From Macrostomum hystrix (Eukaryota; Platyhelminthes; Macrostomidae), in NCBI GenBank assembly GCA_950097015.1, contig CATNEN010000029.1, positions 6,467,501-6,531,500 of the forward strand: DNA of 64,000 bases, in the 5' to 3' direction. Within the stretch, counting starts at the first letter, position 1. Every line of letters starts with the position of its first letter. The notes under the pieces are model-generated. The model saw only the letters and a program-made list of their open reading frames with translations, searched no databases and was not told where the DNA came from. Shown in pieces: positions 43,216-55,700 of the stretch. Both the position numbers and the translations under genes were made by a program.

Positions 43216-43950
43216 AGGAATTTAGCTCATTGCTAGGAGCTATTTTAGCAATCTTATGCGCATCTGTATTAATATCTAGCCGACATTATCACTGCTTCAA
43301 CTGGCTACACCAATCGCTTTGTCATAGTCCCAGTGGACAAGTATTTTTGTCCAATTACAATCTGTAGCTTAATTAATACCTGCGTTCATGCAGAAGTGAT
43401 AATTTCGTATTTGCAGTTCAGGAGGAAAACATAATTTAGTAATTATACTCGTGTGCATGCCGTGTTTTCACACAGCTTAGACTTCTTTTTTATTATTTTT
43501 TTAATTTGTTTGCTAAAACTCTTAGTCTGTTTCATCTAACTTGGTCCAAACAGCAACATCATTATTTCTAATGCTCAGATGTCTTTGCTTACCTGCGTGG
43601 TACAGGGCCTCGAGGCATTTGCAACGGCATTAATTCTGCATCAAAGGAGCTCGGTCTAATCAGAAAAAATAATGAGTCTGTAAAGTCTTTATCACTAGTC
43701 TTTATCACTAAGCTTCTGCGCGCTGTGGCATCTTATCCTCAGACAATTCAACTGCAGCTAGGCATGTGGTCAAAGGCAGCTTTGGATAATGTGTTGTGCG
43801 CTGTCTTTGCAGAGGTACTTCATTATTTATTCATTAACGCCTCCCACCAGAAACTAGAAAGCAGCTGTCAATCATCTGTTTGATCGATTAAAGATAAGCT
43901 CTGTATTTCATATGAATCAAATTTAATAGGAGTTGCAGCTTCGATTTAAC
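43216..43950. other. Unique spacer, no gene seen
   Basis: No recognised coding region or repeat. It ends in an attg tetranucleotide run at 43956-44002. Confidence 0.5.
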
Positions 43951-43953
43951 AGC

Positions 43954-43955
<2 letters not shown>

Positions 43956-44002
<47 letters not shown>

Positions 44003-44150
44003 GATTAGCTGGACTAACTGAAGGTGGGTGTGGCGTCCCCCCAGTCCATGGACGCATTGGCTGCGGCTGTGCTGTCGGCTGCACATCTGACGCGACTGGG
44101 GCAGGTGTAATCAATTATTATTATTATTATTATTATTATTATTGGTTGAT
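43956..44150 (+). mobile_element. 5'-truncated SINE family 1 with flanking microsatellite
   Basis: An attg tetranucleotide run (43956-44002) is followed by only the 3' part of family 1: agctggactaactgaaggtg, gtccccccagtccatgg, gctgcggctgtgctgtcgg, gcaggtgtaatcaattatta, with a 24-bp att tail. Loss of the 5' end with a simple-repeat tail is typical of LINE-driven retroposition. Confidence 0.8.
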
Positions 44151-44403
44151 ATTCAATGCTACTTTACATCAAATTCGAGCATATTGACGAAGGTCCATAA
44201 AGCTGACTTGATCATAACAATACATATGCATAAATATTCTTGCGATGGTATTTTCACCTGGAATACCAGGTGTGTCTTCTGGATTTTGCACTTAACGCTT
44301 GTCAGGAATTGGATAGACTAAAGATAGACACCTTGCCTAGCTGGGTCATAGATTTACAGCCGATATGCATGGCACAGCCGCAGCTATTGTGTAGCTCATC
44401 TCA

Positions 44404-44625
44404 AGGCTGCGTACAGCTGTTCAGTCCATGGACTGGGGGGACGCCACACCGACCCTGATCAATAACCCTAGTTAATGCTGGTATCCATTGAACAGATGGC
44501 TGAACTGAAACGATGCAGAGTTAATTGATCTGCTCAAGGACACAAATTGTTCCAGTGGAGTTGGGAATCGAAGCCTCGACCTTCAAGTCGGGAGTCCGAC
44601 GCTCTAACCACTTAAAGCCCTTTAG
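44404..44625 (-). mobile_element. SINE family 1, reverse orientation
   Basis: Order tcagtccatggactgggg, aatgctggtatccattga, gctcaaggacacaaattgtt, gggaatcgaagcctcgac, cgacgctctaaccactt. This is the reverse of the intact family-1 copy, including B and A box regions. Confidence 0.85.
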
Positions 44626-46711
44626 AATATTTCGGTAGTAAAACAAAAAAAATTACAATACACAGATATCACTTTTTTGCATCGCTATTAATCGAACTAA
44701 GTCAAAGCAAAAGTGCTGCATTGTGAAAAAGCAAAAATGACAAAAAATCCCAATTTTTCGGCATCTCTTGATCCATTGCAATGCATGCGTAGAGTGAGGC
44801 TTTCTATTTTGCTGTAGTCACTTTATGCGGACACTTTGGGAGAGCTTTGTCAAGAGAACACATGGATAGAAAAGATTCGCCGATTCTGAAAGCAATTTCG
44901 GAGATTGGAGCGCACACGCACGCGCGCGCGCCTTCTTGCTAGCTCCGCAGTAGCTGCTTTAGCAATCATGCTGCCAAGCTCTTCGATCCCTTCGTTATAG
45001 ACGTCCCCAGTGGGTTAGTCGATTTTAATTGCTTTTCCTATCTCACATAGCTCTAGGCAAGATATCATGCCAGTTGCATAGTTTAACGCGTCAGCACTAT
45101 AGTATTTAGTCACTGATCATCAGCTGGAAGCTGACGCCTGTGTCTTTGTTCCGAATACAGAAACGATGACATGAGTTGGAGGCTGTCAGGATCATATACG
45201 AGTGTGCCTATTGAGATCCTGTGAAGAGAGATTCTAGAGAAAGTGATTTATAAATGTCAATATAACTAGAATTGTGACTTATTTTGAGTGTTTATGTTGT
45301 CAACTGGAATAAAAAATACTTAAGTGCATACTCGTAGTATCTCATACATTATGTATGTCAACATATAATATTTTTATAGCTTGCAATTTAAATATACAGC
45401 CTGGACCAAAGAGGTTTCGGCAAAAATCCATTGTATTTTTTGTGTCGCACCAATGTTTTCATTGTGAGTGTCTAATCTTAAACCTCATACGTATATTGTG
45501 TTTTTGCGATGCAATACGACACCGCTATGATTATAATTGTCGAGGCAATCAAAGCAGCGGAAGTAATTAAAACCATGCACATGCTTATAAAACGAGACTA
45601 ACGAGAAGATCAGATCCTAAAAATTCAAATCATATTTCGGGTTGATTTTTATATTTCACTTTTTATCAACCGGATAACGCGGCAGGGTCGAATCTTATGT
45701 TACTTAACAAGATCACCAAAACAAGTATGCTATAAAAAATAGTAATGTTTCTATTTTTAATCTGTGATTTAAAACATACCAAAACGCAGGATAAGGCTAA
45801 TTGTTACAAGTGCATGCGCTTCACAGATAAAAGCGCATATATGTTAAAGTTGATAGAGATGCTATAGAGATAATGTTAGACATGATACAGAAATCTAGCA
45901 GAATACAATCAGACATAGGAGTATCGACTCAAGAGCTTCGTGGGCTGTACGGTATGGGGCTGGCGGCTAAGAAACCGACCAACTAGCCGGCTCTATAAGC
46001 AGTGACAGATGATCTGTCTGCACTGGATCTGTATATTGGATCACAGATGACAGTGATCCTACTATACTTTTGCACGTTGGAAACGCTTAAATAATGGGAG
46101 TACAAGTGACATATATCGTTGCGTTAATGCATTATTAGTGCGACAATGAATTTGTTCAATATCTATATCCCGTTGCCGTTACAAAGACAAGAAACAATAT
46201 AGTTTTTCGCAACGACTTGCTTGATGAGCAATTTAGACGTTTCTTTTGGCACTCAATTAAAAGCAAAACATTTTCAAACAACAATAGAAAATAATTGAAA
46301 AACTTAATATATGAATATTATTTTTTATTTATCAAAAAAAACTTTAAAACAAAAACTTGTTATAACGCTATAAGTTTTAAACTGCATTTTTCTTGCACTG
46401 TTTACGCTTTGCCGTCTTTCTGTGTAAACGAAGTAACTCATTTATTTTAGTGTCATTTAAGTTATAGAATTATATCAAGGGTTGCATTAAAATACTCCAT
46501 AAGTATGGGTGCAACGGTTGGGTACGATCTAACGTAGTCATTTATCTAAATGTATCTGAATTTCCTTTTTAATTTTACTCGTAGCAGCCAGCTAGATCCT
46601 CAACTTCTGAACTTTATTTTGTTGTGCAATAAGTTATGCATGTGCGGTGCATGCTTCTTATACAGAAAGTGTCAATCTTCGTCAGGTATTATGACAGTGA
46701 GGATAGTTTAA
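44626..46711. other. RICTOR upstream region, no other gene seen
   Basis: AT-rich spacer with a short cacgcgcgcgcgc microsatellite near 44912. It presumably carries the RICTOR promoter and outron near the right end. Acceptor-like signals end at about 46686 (tcttcgtcag), 27 nt before the proposed start. Confidence 0.5.
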
Positions 46712-49700
46712 ATGGATGTTTCAAGAAACATGCAGCGAAGGACGAATCGTGAGTTATATGCATTTAGCTTGCCTGTTTATTAAGTACAATATTGCAGCTA
46801 TTAGCATTGTACAGCAAAAGTTTTTCCAACTATTTCCTATTTTCTGAACTGCATTGTAGCTCAGGCAAAGCCAGTAAAGGACTAAAGAAGCTTATATACC
46901 TACTAGCTAGTTTACTAATGGATAAGTCATGAAGCTAGGATATTTTTGCATAACTGCCATGTAACAGCATTTCATTTAATTTTTTAACTCAGATTTGATT
47001 TGGTCTGAATTTGATCCAACTAATCATGTCACATTATCTGTCTTTGGCCAAAACAGTAATGACAGTCATTCTAGTTAGTTATTGAACTTCAAACATTCAC
47101 AATAGATAATAGTAAGTTATGTAGAACAGAATGGCACTGAACACATTAGTGAAGTACAGCCACCACCACCACCGCCACTCTTCAAGATGACTCTAGAACA
47201 GAGCATTTGTGTGCTACTCATGTTCCAAAATTTGCATTTTGCTATGCATGGTCCAATTCAAAATCTGTGGTTCTGGCCATAGACAGATGACATGGCATGA
47301 CTATTTTGATCAAATTCTGACTATCACTATGTGATGTGATTCAAACTTTAAGATTATTATGTGAAACAGACTAGAATTTTGCCACATATATAACAAATAT
47401 ATCAGGGTAATTTAAAATAGTAAGAACTAAAAATAGGACTACAATGTCAGGTGACACTACTCCCTGTTGAATTTTATGATGTGCTAGGAAAAAGGCATAT
47501 GAATGTCTTGTGACACGCATCCTAGACACTTACAACATGTCATCTTACAACTTTGTCATCGACATCCACTTGGAAGGTAGGATACTTTGTCATTTAGCCA
47601 ATTGGCATGCTTTAAAGTTTGGTCAGTTCGTCCTCTACTAATAACAAGCAATCAAGTTTGTCATCAATAAAGTGAGGGCGGGTGGTGGGGCAGAGGTGTT
47701 AACACACTTCACACTCTAAATTGTCAAAAAGAGGTGTCAAAACTGATTTCATTATAAGAGTTGAAAAATAGGTGCCAACACAATGTGAGGAGGGGTGGTT
47801 CTGTTCTAACTTTGAAAACTTGTTTTATAGATAACAAACTGTCCACAAGTCTAAGTCTAAGTCTAAGTCTAAGTGTCTAAGTGTCTTTGTCATCTACCCT
47901 CTGAGATATTGGACAGATCATCATATGCTGACAAAGTTGTAAGATGACGATGACAAAGTGTCCAAGTACCTGTGGCACAGTTTTCTACAAATATGCCAAT
48001 AGTATTAATAAAGAAAATACAATTAAAGCTTAAGTTGGTATAAAATTAATTTTTTACTCAAATTTCTGTCACATCAGTACCATTTTCATGGATAAATGCT
48101 GACCATATACACAAAATACCAAATCAGATCAATGGTATTTGAATTTCAATATAAGTTTATAGCAATGTTTTAGCTTGTTTTGTAATATTATTATTAGCTA
48201 TGATTTTTTAAGTGGACACACAAAAAACTTTAAGATATTAAACTGTTAGATAAGTAAAGTTGCAAAATCTGTTTATAGTTGTTCATTCTTGCCATTGCTT
48301 GTTCACATATAGTTGCCAAGCATTTTTGGTGCTTAAAAATGTTTTCTATACCAAGCTCGGTCTTGCTTTTTACTAATGTAATTTGGTTCCTAGGTTGACC
48401 AAGGCTTTAGCATCTGAAACACAATTAGGCCTATGTTACAAATATGGAAGAAAATAAAAAGTTTTAACTTTCTGGCTAAGTTTCTTATTTCCTTAATATT
48501 TTAAAGTTTAAATGCATTGCTTGACTACATCAAAATAGCTTTGTTTTGAGTTTTGTTTTTTTCTTTACTTACACAGGCACTTGTTTTATTTGATGCCATA
48601 CAATGTATATTTGTTTTGCATTTATCAACTTGCAAGTGTAATATACTGCTTTCTTAGTAAGCTAAATTAAAATTTCAGCCAAATTTATTTTCCTCTATTC
48701 ATATAATTTTAGTGTAACAATACACATTTTAATTCAAGTTATTTTACAATTCTACACTGAGTATTTGTTCTTTTTTTAATGGGGCTTACATAATTGCTCT
48801 TTTGGAAAGTGCAAAATATTTACTTCTTCTGAAACAAAAATTACTGGATAATTTTTTCCCTAATCGCATGTGTTGCATTTTTCTGAAAGTATTCCAACCT
48901 GGCAATTTAAATATAGGATTTTAGCTATACTTTTATTGAGTCAATGCAGTCAATCACATGTTGATATAGACCAGGGACTAGTAAATTCTTGACTAAAATT
49001 TCTAACTCTAAATTATAGAAATAATTTTTGTATTACAATACCCATAGACTGTAATATGATTGCAATTTAAAAAATGTACTAATTTTAAGTTGCTTTTTAG
49101 TTACCTACACATGCATTATGCCCACCATAGTTCTGTTTATTGCAATAACTGCAATATTTATGGCTTTGCTGCCATCATTAATATGTGCACTTTCTTTAAC
49201 CCTACCCTATGCTATAAAATAAATAGTAAAATATTTTTGCTGTTTTTGTTTCTTTAAAAATAATTGTAAATATAAAATATTGATTTCATTTATCTTAACT
49301 ATTTTTATGTTGAGTCTAATGACTTGGTGACTATAGATAAAATAATAATAGATATATGCCATGTTTCTAAAACTTTGTTGGCAATTTTGTTTTATACATG
49401 GCTTTAATTTTAAATATTCTTTTAATAAACACAATTCCTTTTTATCAGGTCATTACCTGATTTCTTTTATGCTATTATGATAGTTGTATATTCCATTATA
49501 ATTTGCTGTCTATCTAAACACTATATAATCATATATTCATTAGTTGTCAAGTATGAAAAATGTAAAATATCAACTTAGCCTGCATTGTTAATTTTTTAAA
49601 GAACACCAACTGTAAATAATTTGTATAATTTCAGAATCTACTTTATTAGTATTTTAGTCTTTGTGAGCTTATGTACAAGTACTTCTATTATATCACAAAT

Positions 49701-52700
49701 TTTAGGTAGAAGAGCCGATTTCGCATCAGCTGGAATTTCTCCTGAAGATGGTAAAGGCCAATGTTTGATTATTATCATTATTATTTTTCTTATTCTCTAA
49801 AATTTTAAAGCATTATATAAGTAACTGAATTCCCACAGAGCCGGCCGAGTTGCTGCGCAAGATCAGCGAAACATTTCTCAGTCGCAGCTCGGAGCCCTCT
49901 CAAATTCTGCGCAAAGTACACGTGTGCAACGCCCTAGTCCGCATGACTAAGCGAATTAAAGCCAATCTTGTATCTGACGATTTGTTTTGCAGGTGAGAAT
50001 AGCTATTTAAATGGTTTGTTGTTATTGTTAAGACAATACATTCGCTTTGAGAGTTACAACTTAACTAAATGAATAAAATATTTCAGTCTAATCCCAGCAT
50101 TCTTTCAAGACTGTCGCGAGGTACGCGCCGCCGCTCTGCGTTGCGTTAGAAAATTTCTTACAGACAGAGCTGCCACTGACAGCTTTTATAAATTCAATTT
50201 CGATCTATGCGTTGCCAAGTAAGCGATTTTTTATTTACTTAAACATTTTTATCAGTAGGACATTGTACACAGTTTGCATATAAATGCTGATTGGCTCAAC
50301 CAACAGGTGCCTAGATCTAGGCTGCCTAGACGAAGAGGCCAGCCTGGCGCCATTGTTTCAAAGCGAGCGCTTTCAGGCTGTGAAACTCATCCGACAATTA
50401 ACCAGAGTCAGTGGCAGTCAGATACCGGCTAGCCTGGTTCAGCCTCTGCTAGCTATCTGTCGCTATACGGACCGAGAGGATCGACGAGACCAGCTCATGA
50501 AGGTTGGTCCTGCTTATTAAATGCTCAGTTAGAAAAATGCCTCGAGTATTCATCAGAGGTTGTAGCCCAGTGGTTAGGGCGTCGGACTCACGACTTAAAG
50601 GTCGGGGGTTCGATTCCCGACTCCACTGGAAAAATTTGCGTCCTTTAGCAAGACACTTAACTCTGCATTGCTTCAGTTCACCCAGCTGTTAAATGGGTAC
50701 CAGCATCAGCTGGGATAATTGAAGGTGGGTGTGGCGTCCCCCCAGTCCGTGGACTGAACAGCTGTACGCAGCCTTCAGATGCGCCGCGCATTAGCTGCGG
50801 CTGTGCTGTCGGCTGCACATTTGACCCAATTGGGGCAGGTGTAATCAATTATTATTATTATTATTATTCATTCTAAAGACTTGAGGCTATAAAAAGTACA
50901 CTGCTGAATGTAGCATTGTCAAAACAGGAATTATTTTATAAATAATGCATTCATTGTAATGATATAAGTTCAGTCTGTTTGCGATGCTTAAACTCGCCGC
51001 AAAGTTAATTCTATGACCTTAGTATCGACTACTATTAGTAGCATGCGTAGTTAGACGTAGCCTTTCTATTTTCCCTAAGAGCTATGCATGTAGATCTTTC
51101 TACTAAGTAATTTAACAGTAGAAAAACCACTGGGATATTTCAAATACCCACATACCGCAAAACATAGGCATAGGCATCGTCGAGATATTCAACAATTCTC
51201 GACGTGGTGTCTTCGGAATCAAAAACTACAGATATAGGCATAATTTTTCTGCTCACAAAATATCATTAAGTAACAACGTCGCCATCATTGTTAACTAATT
51301 TAGATTAGTTTAATTGTTTTTTTACCCAAATGGATTCGCCATAGTGGTTCATACAGAGCAATGTTAGTTGTCCTTTGTCACCAGGGTGTCCGACAAGAAT
51401 CGCTGAATGTCTCGACGATACTGACTTTGCTTTACTCAGCTTTGAAAGTTAAGTCGTTCGTTTTGGGAGCTATCGTAGAGTATGCAGTGGGTATTGGAAA
51501 TAGCCCGGTGGTCTTTCCCCAGAGGTAAAAATAGCTCGGTCTTTCTACTGTTAACGCATCGATTTGTCTAAATATCACATGAGTCACATAAACAATGAAT
51601 TACTTAATTAAATCCTAGGCTTCCCTATACCTGCTGGCCGAACTGGGCGCTCTAAATCCATCCCAACTGGCCGGTAGTGGAGCACTTAAAACGGTTCTGC
51701 AGGCAGTTCTGGACACTAGCCTGCCGCCCAGGTGCACAGAGGCATTAGTTGGCGTCCTGGCGCATCTATTAAATAAGCCGGATACTCGGCGCTACCTGAG
51801 GCCGCTGCCCGAATCGCTGCACTGTCTGCTCAGTCCGTTAACTAATCCTACCAGCTGCCGTTCTGGTGACGGACGCCAAGCCGTTCTCTGCCTATTCCGC
51901 ACGTGGCCCGGCCTCCTATCACTGTCGCCGCGTAGCCTAGTAGGCATGCTATTTGTCAATAGCGAAGAGGCTCGCTCTGCGCTTGTTGATTTCTTTTTCG
52001 ACCTGTTCCTTGTGCCTAAGCCGCCATCTGGCGTAACGGAATTTAGCGAAGCCATCAGGTAAATAAATAATACTTGTTTGTTTGAGAATGACTGCTCTCT
52101 GAGACCGGCCTCTGATAGTTTTTTTAGAAAGTGGTTTGGAATTTATAATTCTTGCTAAAGCATTCTAACAGAAACTCTTGACTTCTGTACCAATAATCAA
52201 ACCAAAAATTGTTTCGCAGGTGTCTGTATCCGTCCGACGAATCCTGGGATCTGACTGAAGGCTTCGTATCATCTGAAGGCTGCGATCTATTAGAATATAG
52301 ATGTCCAACTAGGCTAAACCTACTCGAGAATCACCTGGCCTTTCTGCTGCACCTGTTTGTACAGTGCGGCCTAGCGCATGGTCTATCCAGCTTACTGGCT
52401 GACAAAGCCTCCGATCAGCTGGGCATTCGATGCGCCTTGTTGCTAGGCGAGCTGACGCATCGCAGTCGACTCCTGCCCGCCGCCCTGCGCTCTATCGGCT
52501 CCGCTCTCAGCGCCCCGGCTCTGTTGCGAAATCAGCGCGCCCTGCACTGGCTGGCTGCGGTGCAGCGGGCTAGAGAGAAGCCGCCACCGCCTAGGAATGT
52601 ACTATTGGCGGCGCTAGTTGCTCAGGTGCGATCTTTGATGATATGATTGAATGGGGATGAGGGATGGGAAAATCCCCCCACTGACCTTTTTTTTGCTGAA

Positions 52701-55700
52701 AAGCAAGCACACGAAACCTAAGAACATAGGCCAACATTTTGTTGCGTTTCTTCTGAAACAATAATCAAGTCACCAGCTCTTCAGACCGTCGAGATATTCA
52801 ATGGTTCTGGCCGAAGTTCAGATTTTTCCCATAAGCGCTAGTGTATTTCATATAAACCCCTATACATGAATTGGTACTGCGCCTCAGTGCGGCCTTGCCA
52901 GGCCTTCAGAATTTATCAGCATGTCACACGAATGTGCCTGCATCATCTCCGTCTTCGGTGGTCGCCTACCTTTATCTAGACGGACTGCTGGACCTTCAAG
53001 GGCTACAACAGGTGGAACTAGGCAACTATGGACACCCTGACGCGAATTTCTCCAATTTCACTGATCAAGCCTAAATATTAGGCGCAGCTCAACCACAGGA
53101 CACCCTCGCCTAGTCTGTGACCAATTAGTCACTACCCAACGCTGTTAGAATTCGGGACGGGGTAAATTTTCAGGGGGTATAAAAGCGGTCGGCAAAATGG
53201 TTTGGTAGTCCTACTTTTAAAGCGGCGTTATGGAGTCGTTTCAACGGCTTTTCTAACGACAAAAAAGTTATTTACTTTTAAGCGCTTTTATCACACTGAC
53301 TAAAGAGTAACCTTTACCTCGTTTCATTTATTATGTTTTTTTACAATACTCCTAAATACACTACCCACCTTATCTCAATTAGCCCAAGCCGGTCAATGCC
53401 TTCGCTACGCCGGCTGCAGCCTCCGCGGCCGCCTCAGCTTCGGCCTGCGCATCGCTGGCCGCCTGTCCAGACGACCCGGACGACTGGGCCTGGCCTGAGA
53501 TGCTTGGTCTAGTACGCTGCTGTCTACAAACTGATGCGCCTACCGATTACGGATCCTCTGTGTCACTGTCAGCATCAGGCGCCGCCTCATTGACCGCCTC
53601 GGCTGATTGGCTGGCCGCTGCGCGTCGCCTGTGCGCTTTCTACAGCCCGCCGTCCAGCTTAGCAGACAGCTCGCCTACCAAACCAGTTGCCTTTCTGACA
53701 ATGCCATTGAATTGGCACCACGCTGCTGATGCCTACCTCACCGGTGTGGAGCTCATGCAACTGCTAGCTAGACTGCCAGACTCCAGCGAGCTGCACAAAT
53801 GCCTCATCAGTCTAATTAGTGACCTGTCCGCCCACGTGCGCAACCGACTAATGCATTCGCCTAGCCTCCTCATTAGCACCTGCGCCAGGTACGCGCCTGG
53901 ATTCTTAGGCGCCCTCACTGCGTCCGAGCGCGGTGAAGAAGCGCTTGAGGCTTGCAACGCTAAGCAGCTGCTGTTAGAGCTCGTTTCAGATCAGGCGCAC
54001 ACGTACTTTCCCAAGCTGGTGAGATTTGCCAATACAACTCTTACTTGTGCACTATTGACTGCTGAAATAGGTTTAACAGAGTATGCGGTCTCAAAGTCTT
54101 ATTGTTATAAAATTAAATTCATATTGTACCTAACATTAATATGGCCCTTAGCTCGATTCTGCGGCAAAGCCAAATTATTATTTCGTAGGCTCTTGTTGTG
54201 TTGCTTACGCCCATGAGGGCAAACCTAAACATTAAAAGCACAGTGAGAGTGTACACTGCCTGACAGTGTGTGCATGTGTGCTCAGGAGTCAGCTAAACTG
54301 GTTAGAACTGCCTCTCACTAGCTGCTTCAAACTGTTTTTAACTGAAATGCGCTAGTACTCAGCCCTCCTGAGAACATTAATAATTATTATCATTACCGAA
54401 TTTGCCTTGCAGGTATTGGCCACCGTAGACTATACTAGAAGCGGCGGGTTTGGCCGTCTGCTACTTGCCAAAGCTTTGAGCTCCGGCGATGAAGAATGCA
54501 GACTCTACGCAACTCGCCTAATGACTGTGCTGCTGCGAGCCGATATGCCATTCTTTGCCAACTGGGGCATTGAACTGCTAGTCAAACAGCTCTATGATAC
54601 TGACTCTGCGGTGCGCAAGGCCGCAGTAGCCGTACTAGAAGAGGCCTGCGAACTCGAAGTCAACAAAAACATTCTAGTGCGCCTCCGACCAGCGGCACTG
54701 CACCTGGGTGATCAAGGCGCCATGCTAATTGCCAAGCTGTGCGGCTTTAGCCTAGGATTTCGAGTACTGCAAGAATCTAATTGGTTTCAGCAGCACTTCG
54801 ATTTGTGGTGCTCTCGTCTATGCAATGCCTATCCGCTTCAGGTTGAGCACATGCTCACGGAGGCTCTCACTGGCTATGATCTACCGCCGCCTGGTCAGGA
54901 TTTTGTGCGCGCCTCTTCTAGACCAAAATCTGCGCCAAGGTATGCAGCTGTTCTACACATAAAATACTGCCAGTTTTCTCTATCCCATACATATGGGATA
55001 TTTGTCTAATGGGATTATTATGCGATACTTACAGGCGCATTCTGCTACCGACGCACCTGTTCAGTCAGCTGGCCCTGCACAAAGAGGGCTTCGATTTTCT
55101 TCGCGGCCAAGCCTGCGTTCGTCAGGCTGTTGATCTAGTCTATCAGCTGTTAGAGCCTGGCCAGCGACTAGAAACAGAAGCAGAAATTGTGGCCGCCAAA
55201 GCAGCCGTCTGGTCTCTGGGTCACATTGGCAGCACAGCCTGGGGCCTTCCGCTGATAGAGCAAGACCAAGTTGCTCCAGCTCTGGCTATGCTAGCTGAGC
55301 GATGCCCTGTGCTGTCTGTGCGCGGCGCCTGCTTTTGGGCCCTCTGTTTGGTGGCGGCCACTGAGCGTGGCTGCGCCCTCCTAGCCGAATTAGGATGGGA
55401 GGCCCTGCGCAGCAACCGTAGCCAGCTCTATCCTGTGGTGCTATCCCGGCCGGATCATTTGGCACTGTTGAACCCGTCTTGGGCACAGTCAGCGCCTCTC
55501 AATGGCACAGAGTCTGGCACTGGTGATAGTTGGCGCCTATCGCAGGACTCCATCATCATGGGCAATGGAAGTCGGACTAGTTCAGTTGGCAATGCTGAGA
55601 ATAATTTAGTGAGTCGCGAGCTTCTAGACCAACTCTAATTTTATCTTTACTTTAGTGAGTAAAGATTCTTAAAGATCAAATATTTTTATAAACACCCCAA

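Noticed and set aside
42804-43217. Frame with Leu-Gly-Asn-Val-Thr repeats, like a pentapeptide-repeat protein
   Set aside because: A 15-bp unit keeps any stop-free frame open; two frames are open at once and DNA identity extends to third positions. The unique part before it has no known domain.
50557-50632. Candidate tRNA gene
   Set aside because: A and B boxes are good, but the sequence does not close a proper acceptor stem and continues into a SINE body shared with at least six other loci.
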